DNA of 6,407 nt from Chloroflexota bacterium (lineage in GTDB: Bacteria; Chloroflexota; Dehalococcoidia; Lucifugimonadales; JADFKI01), in contig JADFKI010000218.1 of assembly GCA_022565015.1 (NCBI GenBank), forward strand, positions 1-6,407, read 5' to 3'. A program made the translations under genes and the position numbers. Below are positions 1 through 5,293 of the stretch, piece by piece. Under the pieces are notes generated by a model. The model was not told the DNA's origin, ran no database searches, and saw only the letters and a list, made by a program, of their open reading frames with translations. The number at the start of each line of letters is the position of its first letter. Positions within the stretch are counted from its first letter, which is position 1.

Positions 1-58
1 GAGGCTCGGCCTTCGGTCCAGTCTCGGCCACATCGGGCAACTGCATTCTTTCTTCCAC
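1..58 (-). CDS. N-terminus of an unidentified protein (leaves window at left edge)
   Basis: Only 19 codons are visible. Reading leftwards from a GTG at 58-56, the product begins (M)EERMQLPDVAETGPKAEP and stays open to the edge. The start is chosen because an AGGAG lies at 70-66 with a 7-nt spacer; the in-frame ATG at 46-44 is too far from it. The visible part is acidic and proline-containing with no recognisable domain. It lies 83 nt downstream of the PqqD-type gene on the same strand, so it is probably the next gene of that operon. In PqqD/RRE operons the neighbour is often a radical SAM enzyme, a lasso B2 protease, a transporter or a precursor peptide, but nothing here decides between them. 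Confidence 0.55.
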   Translation of the reverse strand, partial: MEERMQLPDVAETGPKAEP

Positions 59-65
59 GGTGAAT

Positions 66-70
66 CTCCT
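66..70 (-). promoter_or_regulatory. Ribosome binding site deciding a GTG start
   Basis: AGGAG on the minus strand, 7 nt upstream of the GTG at 58-56. This is the strongest sign that a real gene starts there and runs out of the window. Confidence 0.6.
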
Positions 71-141
71 GATCAGCAGTGTGGAACTATTTTACTCCCC
101 GAGCAAGGGGATTTGTTCACAAACTCTCAGCCGGCCCGCCA

Positions 142-426
142 TCATTTCGTCTCTACCAGTCCTTCGTTCGCCATAGCGCAGATGAATGCGAGAAGGTCCT
201 GCTCGCAGACTTCGGAATCGACATCGTATTCGCCCAGGATCATGCTCTTGATCTCGTCGATTCGTTTCGGTTCCTGAATAAGGTTCCAGACCCGGTAACC
301 CAAGCCATTTAGGCCGTAGTAGACCCAGTTATCCATATTCAAAATGACGGCCTCACCGGAGAGGTCGACAATCATTACGTCCTTGGCCCTTACCGACATT
401 GTGTCAGGCATCGAAATATTACCCAA
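142..426 (-). CDS. PqqD-family peptide-binding protein (RiPP recognition element)
   Basis: A 94-residue protein with the features of the PqqD family, small winged-helix proteins that bind the leader of a ribosomally made peptide and present it to a modifying enzyme (PQQ, lasso peptides, other RiPPs). Visible features are a beta-rich N-terminal half, the family hallmark YYGLNGLGYRVWNLI at residues 36-50, and a helical C-terminal half (residues 56-92) with the usual acidic helix ending in EGLVE. Length fits a stand-alone PqqD/B1-type protein. The start is TTG at 426-424, supported by GAGGGG 5 nt upstream; an in-frame TGA at 438-436 excludes a longer protein, and the ATG at 411 has no well-placed Shine-Dalgarno. 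No precursor or modifying enzyme is certain inside the window; the partner is expected to the left. Family assignment is confident; the pathway is unknown, so no pqqD symbol is given. Confidence 0.85.
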   Translation of the reverse strand: MGNISMPDTMSVRAKDVMIVDLSGEAVILNMDNWVYYGLNGLGYRVWNLIQEPKRIDEIKSMILGEYDVDSEVCEQDLLAFICAMANEGLVETK

Positions 427-431
427 CTTTT

Positions 432-437
432 CCCCTC
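432..437 (-). promoter_or_regulatory. Ribosome binding site for the TTG start of the PqqD-type gene
   Basis: GAGGGG on the minus strand, 5 nt before the TTG at 426. It overlaps the TGA stop (438-436) of a small upstream frame, an arrangement that would allow translational coupling if that frame is translated. Confidence 0.55.
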
Positions 438-507
438 ACACATTATTTTCGGCTGCCTGCGAGATCCCTGTACGCGAGGCAATAACCGAACCACCCACTA
501 TATCCAT
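436..507 (-). CDS. Possible 23-residue peptide upstream of the PqqD-type gene
   Basis: An ATG at 507-505 opens a 23-codon frame reading MDIVGGSVIASRTGISQAAE and then NNV, ending in TGA at 438-436, nine bases before the TTG start of the PqqD-type gene. Precursor peptides of PqqD-dependent pathways are short and sit immediately upstream, so position and size are right. The peptide has no recognised RiPP family motif: no PqqA-like Glu-x3-Tyr pair, no Cys, no aromatic residues. There is no good Shine-Dalgarno (only a GGA 4 nt from the ATG). If the candidate promoter at 515-543 is used, transcription would begin about at this ATG, giving a leaderless message. Chance occurrence of so short a frame is quite possible. 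Confidence 0.25.
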   Translation of the reverse strand: MDIVGGSVIASRTGISQAAENNV

Positions 508-514
508 GATTCCG

Positions 515-543
515 ATCAAAGGCCTAGAACAGCTAATCGTCAA
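515..543 (-). promoter_or_regulatory. Candidate sigma-70-type promoter for the minus-strand PqqD-type operon
   Basis: On the minus strand, TTGACG (543-538, 5/6 to consensus) is followed after exactly 17 nt by TTTGAT (520-515, 4/6). The predicted transcription start is near 508, about 82 nt upstream of the PqqD-type start and essentially at the ATG of the small upstream frame. Spacing is ideal and position fits, but the -10 is only moderate. Confidence 0.4.
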
Positions 544-679
544 CCCAAATTTAGATGACGCGAACGAGCCACCCTAAGTGCTTATTGGCTGGAATCGTTC
601 CAATGATTACACGAGCGCGTGAACTACCGGGGGAATAAGATGTGACAACAAGTGAAATGCGAGTGAATTCACCACAAAT

Positions 680-719
680 AGGCATTCGATTCAGACGATC
701 AGAGGCATTGGATATTCAG
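680..719. repeat. Imperfect direct repeat, 23-bp period
   Basis: AGGCATTCGATTCAG at 680-694 and AGGCATTGGATATTCAG at 703-719 share AGGCATT-x-GAT followed by TTCAG, offset by 23 bp, roughly two helical turns. Placed 180-215 bp upstream of the carbamoyltransferase-like gene, it could be a tandem operator or may be chance. Confidence 0.35.
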
Positions 720-886
720 CCCAACTCAATGGCCAATTTATCGCCGAAACAGCTTCGAACTTTCACTCTTTGTCACCGTAATTCCACCGTAAAGGGACAA
801 TTTTTTCGCTACGATTGTCGATGCAGGGGTTTAATGTTTGTTGTGCCGTCTATGGCGGCGTCATTGTGGAATTCCATATAGTAATC

Positions 887-890
887 GAGG
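887..890 (+). promoter_or_regulatory. Ribosome binding site selecting ATG 896
   Basis: GAGG lies 5 nt before ATG 896. It favours this start over the upstream in-frame TTG 815 and ATG 821, which would add 25-27 residues of unconvincing sequence (Cys-Cys, no family similarity). Confidence 0.5.
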
Positions 891-895
891 CGAAT

Positions 896-1903
896 ATGAC
901 TCAGACCGTTAGGACTGACGCTGCGTCCCGAAACGGCGTTATAGCGATTCGAGAACTCGACCTGGCCGCACCCGGTTTCAGGCATCTTATGTCCACAGAA
1001 CAGGCATCCAGGGAATGGATCGAATCAAACCTTTTCCCACTATGCGACGATCTTAGATCAAGGAGAACGTACGATAACCTCCTGAGAGGCCGTTCCGTCT
1101 ACTTTCTCTTCTACGAGCCCAGCTTCCTCACCAGGACGTCGTTCGAAAGGGCGACCGAGCTTCTGGGCGGACAGGCCTATCATACCGAAGATGCATCGCA
1201 GTTTTTCCCTATACATTCCGTAAGCCAGATTGATAACATTCTCAGTATATTGGCGAGTCTTAGGTTTGACCTCGCCGTCCTTCGCTCCAGCGAATCAGGG
1301 GTCATGCAGGACGCCGAGCAGGCCAACGCGTTGCCGGTTATCAATGGAGGCAGTGCCGACGACCACCCTACGCAGGCCCTGGCCGACCTCTATACGTTAC
1401 ATCGCGAGCTAGGCGGCATCGACGGATGCACTGTCGCCGTCGTGGGCCGTCTCGAACATAGAAACGTTAGCGCTCTACTGAAGGGACTGGCAGGCTACGA
1501 GAATGTCAAGGTGCTGCTGCTGCCATCCAGTGGCAAGGTTTCCCCGGAAATCAGGTCTTACTGCGGTGGGCGTGGAGTCCGACTTATCGACGTCGATGCA
1601 ATCGACGCGCTGGCCGAGGCGGATGCCGTGTATCTGAACGGCCCTAGGACCGTTGCCCATGCGCAGCTTCTAAAATCTCGAAACAGTCTCAATCTCAGAA
1701 TCGACGAGTCCTTCATGAGCATGCTTCGGCCACACTGCGTGGTAATGGATCCCATGCAACGCAGCGGCGATTTCGAGGTCGAGGTGACCGATTCACGACT
1801 GGCGTTCTACAGGCAGTCCGCTAATGCGCTAACGGTGCGAATGGCGGTGCTCCTGAATATGCTGGCGGTGGAACCGGGAAGCAATGGAGTGAACAATATC
1901 TAA
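896..1903 (+). CDS. Aspartate/ornithine carbamoyltransferase-like protein with degenerate active site
   Basis: A 335-residue protein with the two-domain layout of aspartate/ornithine carbamoyltransferases (E. coli PyrB has 311). The N-terminal carbamoyl-phosphate domain carries FYEPSFLTRTSFERA (residues 72-86), aligning with the family FxEPSTRTRxSFE; LR130 corresponds to the conserved MRH region and DDHPTQALADLYT (155-167) to HPTQ. The C-terminal domain has VAVVGRLEHRNV (180-191), and DPMQR (285-289) replaces HPLPR. Thr and Arg of the STRTR phosphate loop are Phe77 and Leu78, and the lysine loop near residues 100-108 is not recognisable, so ordinary carbamoyl transfer is doubtful. The fold is confident; the substrate is unknown. 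It may be a repurposed biosynthetic paralogue or a non-catalytic protein. The start is ATG 896, with GAGG 5 nt upstream; the frame is open further upstream (TTG 815, ATG 821) but without a Shine-Dalgarno. It is transcribed divergently from the PqqD-type gene, with no pyrimidine genes nearby. Confidence 0.8.
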   Translation: MTQTVRTDAASRNGVIAIRELDLAAPGFRHLMSTEQASREWIESNLFPLCDDLRSRRTYDNLLRGRSVYFLFYEPSFLTRTSFERATELLGGQAYHTEDASQFFPIHSVSQIDNILSILASLRFDLAVLRSSESGVMQDAEQANALPVINGGSADDHPTQALADLYTLHRELGGIDGCTVAVVGRLEHRNVSALLKGLAGYENVKVLLLPSSGKVSPEIRSYCGGRGVRLIDVDAIDALAEADAVYLNGPRTVAHAQLLKSRNSLNLRIDESFMSMLRPHCVVMDPMQRSGDFEVEVTDSRLAFYRQSANALTVRMAVLLNMLAVEPGSNGVNNI

Positions 1904-1963
1904 ACAAAATCAAAAGTTTTCAAGGATTCGATTAGGGTTAGCGGTAAATTATCCCTCCGAATT

Positions 1964-1979
1964 TCGCATTGCAATGCGA
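1964..1979. promoter_or_regulatory. Perfect 16-bp palindrome, possible operator
   Basis: TCGCATTGCAATGCGA is identical to its own reverse complement. It lies 60 nt after the carbamoyltransferase-like stop and 106 nt before the glycosyltransferase start, a usual place for a dimeric repressor or activator site. As an uninterrupted palindrome without a loop or T-tract it is not a terminator. The remainder of 1904-2085 shows a lone TTGACA at 2004-2009 without a matching -10. Confidence 0.4.
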
Positions 1980-2074
1980 GTAAGGCAATAGTTGCGAGAG
2001 GGCTTGACACATCCGCCAAAAGCGTGGCCTCCGCCGCATGCCAACCGGGATAAACGTTTGAATCGGAAGTAAAG

Positions 2075-2079
2075 AGGAG
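2075..2079 (+). promoter_or_regulatory. Ribosome binding site for the GTG start of the glycosyltransferase
   Basis: AGGAG with a 6-nt spacer to GTG 2086, an optimal placement that decides the start. Confidence 0.65.
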
Positions 2080-2085
2080 TACGGA

Positions 2086-3384
2086 GTGAGCTTTCAGTTC
2101 GTCGAAACGAGCTCTTTAAAGATAGACGGATATGCCAGGGTAGCACCTCAAGAACAGATGGAACGCATTCGGAGCCTCGGCCTTTCTCTGGACGGCGCCA
2201 GAGTCGTTCACCTTAACTCAACCGCGGTGGGTGGCGGCGTGGCGGAAATTCTCAAGAGCATGGTCCCGCTTATGGACGATTCGGGACCCGACGCCAGTTG
2301 GATGGTCCTCGAGGGCGCTCCCGAGTTTTTTGAAATAACGAAGCGACTCCACAACTTGCTCCAGGGAGCGGAAGGCAGCCTCTCCAAGAAGGAATACGAA
2401 ACCTACGTCGGCTACAACGAGAGGCTGGCGAAATCGATCAAGGACAGGGGCGTAGAGGCGGATGTGTGGGTGCTCCACGACCCTCAGACACTACCCCTTG
2501 CCTCATTCCTGCCCGAAGGCTCAAAGATAATCTGGGTGTGCCACATCGACACTACGCTTCCGAACCAACGGGTCATCAAGCAGCTGGCGCCGCTGATGCA
2601 AAAGGCGGACAGGGTCGTATTTTCGCTTCCCCAATACGTGGTCGACGGGCTGGACACGAGCCGCGTGCGAATCATTCCCCCGGCAATCGATCCGTTGACT
2701 ACCAAGAACAAAGAGCCAAAGCTGAAGACGGTCCGCGACACCCTGTCCCGCATCGGGCTGGACCCCGACCGACCCATGATGTCCCAGGTCGCCCGCTTCG
2801 ACAGGTGGAAGGACCCGTGGGGTGTCATCGACGCCTATAGGATGGTCAAGGAATCGGTCCCCGATGTGCAGCTCGCGTTGCTGGGGGTTATCGAGGCCAT
2901 CGACGATCCTGAGGCCTATGGCGTCCTCGACACGGTAGTCGAATACGCCAAGGGCGACTCGGACATACACCTGTTCTCAGACGTGAATATCGTCGGCGAA
3001 CCCGAGGTCAGCGCCGTTCAGAAAGGCGCCGAGGTCATCATCCAGAAGTCCCTTCGGGAGGGCTTCGGCCTCTCAGTGGCCGAGGCCATGTGGAAGGGCA
3101 CGCCGGTCATCGGCGGCAACTGCGGAGGCATCCGAATCCAGATCGAACATGGCCGAACAGGATTCCTCGTGGACACCGTGGAGGAATGCGCGACCGCCAT
3201 GCTCCAGATTCTAAAAGACCCGAAACAGGCCAAGGTGATGGGTAAACTGGGCCGCGAGCACGTCCGCCAGAAATTCCTGATGACGAGAATTCTCGGAGAC
3301 TACCTGTCCGTATGCTCCGAGCTGCTCGCCCCATCGAGTCTCCCCGACATGGGTCTCGCGTACGCGGAGGCCGCCGGGGAGTAG
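2086..3384 (+). CDS. treT: GT4 retaining glycosyltransferase, trehalose synthase (TreT)-like
   Basis: A 432-residue protein, full length for the TreT branch of glycosyltransferase family 4. TreT joins an NDP-glucose to glucose to make trehalose in the cytoplasm, a compatible solute and carbon store. Visible are the N-terminal acceptor-domain motif VVHLNSTAVGGGVAEIL (residues 40-56), VLHDPQTLP (129-137), WVCHIDTTLPN (150-160), the donor-phosphate region ARFDRWKDPWGVIDAY (236-251) with Arg237 and Lys242, and KSLREGFGLSVAEAMWKGTPV (321-341). The last contains the GT4 E-x7-E pair Glu325/Glu333. The start is GTG 2086, with AGGAG 6 nt upstream. The gene is separated by 182 nt from the gene before it and ends at its own terminator, so it is probably a single-gene unit. 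The substrate is inferred from family resemblance; related proteins are often labelled only glycosyltransferase or trehalose phosphorylase/synthase, so the symbol is provisional. Several ATA and AGG codons match the M20 and carbamoyltransferase-like genes. Confidence 0.85.
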   Translation: MSFQFVETSSLKIDGYARVAPQEQMERIRSLGLSLDGARVVHLNSTAVGGGVAEILKSMVPLMDDSGPDASWMVLEGAPEFFEITKRLHNLLQGAEGSLSKKEYETYVGYNERLAKSIKDRGVEADVWVLHDPQTLPLASFLPEGSKIIWVCHIDTTLPNQRVIKQLAPLMQKADRVVFSLPQYVVDGLDTSRVRIIPPAIDPLTTKNKEPKLKTVRDTLSRIGLDPDRPMMSQVARFDRWKDPWGVIDAYRMVKESVPDVQLALLGVIEAIDDPEAYGVLDTVVEYAKGDSDIHLFSDVNIVGEPEVSAVQKGAEVIIQKSLREGFGLSVAEAMWKGTPVIGGNCGGIRIQIEHGRTGFLVDTVEECATAMLQILKDPKQAKVMGKLGREHVRQKFLMTRILGDYLSVCSELLAPSSLPDMGLAYAEAAGE

Positions 3385-3451
3385 TCTCCGAGACCGACCT
3401 CAGACTGCGCGCCTGCCGCGACGACTCCGTTACAATCTTAGATCGAAACGC

Positions 3452-3485
3452 GGACGCCCTCTTGATTTAGAGGGCGTCCCTTTTT
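3452..3485 (+). terminator. Strong intrinsic terminator after the treT-like gene
   Basis: A perfect 10-bp GC-rich stem (GGACGCCCTC at 3452-3461 pairing with GAGGGCGTCC at 3470-3479), an 8-nt loop and then C plus five Ts (3481-3485). It lies 67 nt downstream of the glycosyltransferase stop and isolates it from the M20 gene. Confidence 0.9.
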
Positions 3486-3517
3486 CGTTCACGGCTATGG
3501 CCTGTGGACCGGCCCTC

Positions 3518-3526
3518 TGGTACAAT
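3518..3526 (+). promoter_or_regulatory. Candidate extended -10 promoter for the M20 gene
   Basis: TGGTACAAT is an extended -10 element (TGn plus TACAAT, 5/6). There is no good -35 at 17-18 nt. A start near 3533 would give a leader of about 66 nt before ATG 3599 and sits just past the terminator, as expected for a new unit. A bare TATAAA at 3577-3582, with TTGACA only 10 nt upstream, is a poorer alternative. Confidence 0.35.
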
Positions 3527-3589
3527 CGGGCCGTTGAAGCCCTTATGGGCGACCCGGGCTTTGACACGCCAAAAGCTATAAAACGATTC

Positions 3590-3593
3590 GGAG
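3590..3593 (+). promoter_or_regulatory. Ribosome binding site selecting ATG 3599
   Basis: GGAG with a 5-nt spacer to ATG 3599. The frame is also open from ATG 3497 and ATG 3545, but those lack a Shine-Dalgarno and would add sequence unlike the family N-terminus. Confidence 0.55.
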
Positions 3594-3598
3594 CCGCC

Positions 3599-4708
3599 AT
3601 GGCGAACACTCACGAGCTGAAAGTCGCAGTCCAGGCAGAGATCGATCGAAGAGGCGACGAGCTGATTCAGGTCGCCCGGACCATACTCGACAACCCGGAG
3701 CCGGGCTTCAGAGAGCACAAGACCTCGAAATACGTCGCCGGCAAGCTCCAGGAGTTTGGAATACCCTTTGAGGACGGCATTGCGATTACCGGCCTCAAAG
3801 GCATGTTGGATACCGGCAAACCCGGACCGACCGTAGGGGTCATGGGCGAGCTCGATTCGCTGAAGGTACTCGGGCATCCCCACGCCGACCCGGAGACGGC
3901 TGCCGCGCACGCCTGCGGTCACCACTGCCAGATCGCGATGATGCTTGGCGTCGGCATAGGGCTCAAGGCCTCAGGGGCGCTCGATCAGCTTTCGGGCAGG
4001 GTTGCGCTGATTGCGGTGCCGGCCGAGGAGTATATAGAAATCGAGTTTCGAGACGACCTGCGCCGGGAGGGCAAGATAGAGTTCCTCGGCGGCAAGCCCG
4101 AGTTCATCCGGCTGGGCGCGCTGGACGACGTCGACCTCGCCATGATGACCCACACGTCCAGCAACCCGGAAGAGGGTCGCATCGCCTTTGGCGGCACGAA
4201 CAACGGAATAGTGGCAAAGCGTATTCAGTTTCTGGGAAGGGCCTCCCACGCCGGCGGTGCTCCTCACGCCGGAATCAACGCGCTCAATGCCGCCATGACC
4301 GCACTTTCGGCCATTCACGCGCAGCGCGAGACCTATCGAGACCAGGACACCGTGCGCATCCATCCCATAATCACCCAGGGCGGCATCGCCGTCAGCTCCG
4401 TGCCCGCGGACGTTCGCATGGAGACGTACGTCAGGGCAAAGAGCGTCGATGCGTTTTTGTCGGCAAGCGATAAGGTGGACCGGGCGCTGCGCGCGGGCGC
4501 AATGTCGGTAGGCGGCAGCGTAAAGATAACGACGCTGCCCGGTTATCTTCCCATCCAGAGTGATGAATCCATGCTGGAGCTCTACTCCACTAACGCCGCG
4601 GCGCTCGTCGGCGAGGATGATCAGCCGAAGGATCGTGCTGGGATTGGGCGTAATAAGGAAAGAAACTTGTCGTTGGATAGCGAGGCGAATGATGGCGTAG
4701 TAGCGTGA
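3599..4708 (+). CDS. M20D metallo-amidohydrolase, C-terminus lost at a junction
   Basis: A zinc-type amidohydrolase/peptidase of the M20D branch (N-acyl amino acid, IAA-amino acid or aminobenzoyl-glutamate hydrolases), probably cytosolic since no signal peptide is seen. Motifs from ATG 3599 are the N-terminal helix RTILDNPEPGFREHKTS (27-43), GELDSL (83-88), the metal site HACGHH (104-109), PAEE (141-144) with the catalytic/metal Glu pair, MMTHTS (182-187), and the dimerisation-domain motif SHAGGAPHAGINAL (216-229). Family likeness continues to about ALVGED (residues 335-340), near position 4618. The remaining residues to the TGA at 4708 are the antisense of a GH3-type gene and are not native. 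The C-terminal part of the catalytic domain, which should carry the last metal-binding His, is absent, so the product as written should be inactive. The substrate cannot be told. Confidence 0.75.
   Translation: MANTHELKVAVQAEIDRRGDELIQVARTILDNPEPGFREHKTSKYVAGKLQEFGIPFEDGIAITGLKGMLDTGKPGPTVGVMGELDSLKVLGHPHADPETAAAHACGHHCQIAMMLGVGIGLKASGALDQLSGRVALIAVPAEEYIEIEFRDDLRREGKIEFLGGKPEFIRLGALDDVDLAMMTHTSSNPEEGRIAFGGTNNGIVAKRIQFLGRASHAGGAPHAGINALNAAMTALSAIHAQRETYRDQDTVRIHPIITQGGIAVSSVPADVRMETYVRAKSVDAFLSASDKVDRALRAGAMSVGGSVKITTLPGYLPIQSDESMLELYSTNAAALVGEDDQPKDRAGIGRNKERNLSLDSEANDGVVA
4601..4622. other. Junction of two unrelated gene fragments (chimera or rearrangement)
   Basis: Left of this stretch the plus strand encodes the M20 amidohydrolase; right of it the minus strand encodes a GH3-type enzyme. 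The 22 bases read plausibly in both: ALVGEDD in the M20 frame and LIILADER in the GH3 frame. Both genes end here without their C-terminal parts. Isoleucine codon choice changes across the point. See the findings for interpretation. Confidence 0.75.
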
Positions 4709-5284
4709 CTCGTAGTCGGCCACCGAGAAGACCGAATAGGGCAAAGCGTAGTTGCGGCGAATGGCCCACGACGCGTGCTGATAGATGTAGCCGGAGGCCG
4801 ACCCGAATGGCGTCCCGCCATCGGTGTAGCCATCGACGGCCGGGCTGACCACCACCAGGGCCTTGCCGTCCAGCGCGGTGGGATGGTGCAGCGCGCAGTG
4901 ACCTACCCACATCGCTGTGAGACGGGAGACGGCACGCCGCGCAGACGGCGTGACGGGAACGAGCTTGGGCTGACCGGTGGTCCCGCTGGTCACGGCGAAC
5001 ATGTAGGGGTCCTCCGCGGTCAGCACCCCGTGCTCGCCCTGCACCATGCGGTCAACCCAAGGGCGGAATGCTTCGTAGTCACCTACGGGCACGCCCTTGC
5101 GGTAGTCGGCGAGTGTGCCCATGCCGGCAAAGCTGTGCTCGCGTCCATAGTCGGTGTCCTGATTCGCGTTCAGGAACCGCCGCAGTAGTGTCAACTGGGC
5201 CTCGTCAGGGTGATCGAAGCTGTCTCGGAGCCGGCGCCAAAGGAGCCGGCCACGGGCGGTTGCGAGTCTCCCAACGACTGACAT
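4601..5284 (-). CDS. GH3-type acyl-acid amido synthetase, N-terminal fragment
   Basis: The first 228 residues of a GH3 auxin-responsive-promoter-type protein. These ANL-superfamily enzymes adenylate a carboxylic acid and, where characterised in plants, join it to an amino acid; bacterial members are mostly uncharacterised. Seen are the N-terminal helical region (QLTLLRRFLNANQDTDYG, 30-47), VGDYEAFRPWVDRM (67-80), the ATP phosphate loop TSGTTGQPKLVPVT (99-112), and SVFSVADYESRYYAIIRLAI with the following TPNPSTILRLI (184-222). Full GH3 proteins exceed 500 residues, so more than half is missing. The frame stays open leftwards to 3971, but that part is only the antisense of the M20 gene. The start is ATG 5284, with AGGGA 4 nt upstream overlapping the stop of the MLE-type gene; the 7-nt gap implies translational coupling. 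No ATA codon occurs among its 9 isoleucines. Confidence 0.75.
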
Positions 5285-5288
5285 TGCG

Positions 5289-5293
5289 TCCCT
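5289..5293 (-). promoter_or_regulatory. Ribosome binding site of the GH3-type gene inside the MLE stop region
   Basis: AGGGA on the minus strand, 4 nt before ATG 5284 and overlapping the TAG (5294-5292) of the upstream gene. This arrangement is typical of coupled operon genes. Confidence 0.5.

Larger units (their letters stand above)
427..895. other. Divergent intergenic region, relatively AT-rich
   Basis: About 470 bases separate the PqqD-type gene (leftward) from the carbamoyltransferase-like gene (rightward). Counted stretches are 42-47% GC (601-660, 781-840) against 72-73% in counted stretches of the M20 and MLE genes. It holds the candidate leftward promoter, the possible small peptide, an imperfect direct repeat (680-719) and three short dyads (590-602, 663-672, 867-876). 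No convincing rightward promoter was found, although TATAGT occurs at 877-882. A plus-strand frame at 642-881 (GTG start) exists but lacks convincing coding character. Confidence 0.6.

Noticed and set aside
94..112. TCCCC/GGGGA hairpin between the PqqD-type gene and the next gene on the minus strand
   Set aside because: The 5-bp stem is not followed by a T-tract on the transcribed strand, so it is not supported as a terminator.
642..881. Plus-strand 79-codon frame with GTG start ending 14 nt before the carbamoyltransferase-like ATG
   Set aside because: No convincing Shine-Dalgarno, no recognisable domain and no coding-like codon pattern; it overlaps the repeats and dyads of the intergenic region. 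A hypothetical small gene cannot be fully excluded.
2004..2009. TTGACA as a -35 for the treT-like gene
   Set aside because: At 16-18 nt downstream there is only GC-rich sequence with no -10-like hexamer.
3528..3550. Alternating GGGC/GCCC/GGGC segments that could form exclusive hairpins in the M20 leader
   Set aside because: Arms are only 4 bp, in GC-rich DNA, and no riboswitch or attenuator features accompany them.
3561..3582. TTGACA and TATAAA as a promoter of the M20 gene
   Set aside because: Only 10 nt separate them, too short for sigma-70; the TGGTACAAT at 3518-3526 is preferred.
3971..4600. Leftward continuation of the GH3 frame
   Set aside because: It is antisense to the M20 gene, whose motifs are clear on the plus strand; GH3 likeness stops at the junction.
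3497..5284. An apparent cassette pairing an amide-forming GH3 enzyme with an amide-hydrolysing M20D enzyme (as in auxin conjugate control)
   Set aside because: Both genes are truncated at the same point and codon use differs, so the adjacency is a product of the junction and not evidence of a pathway.
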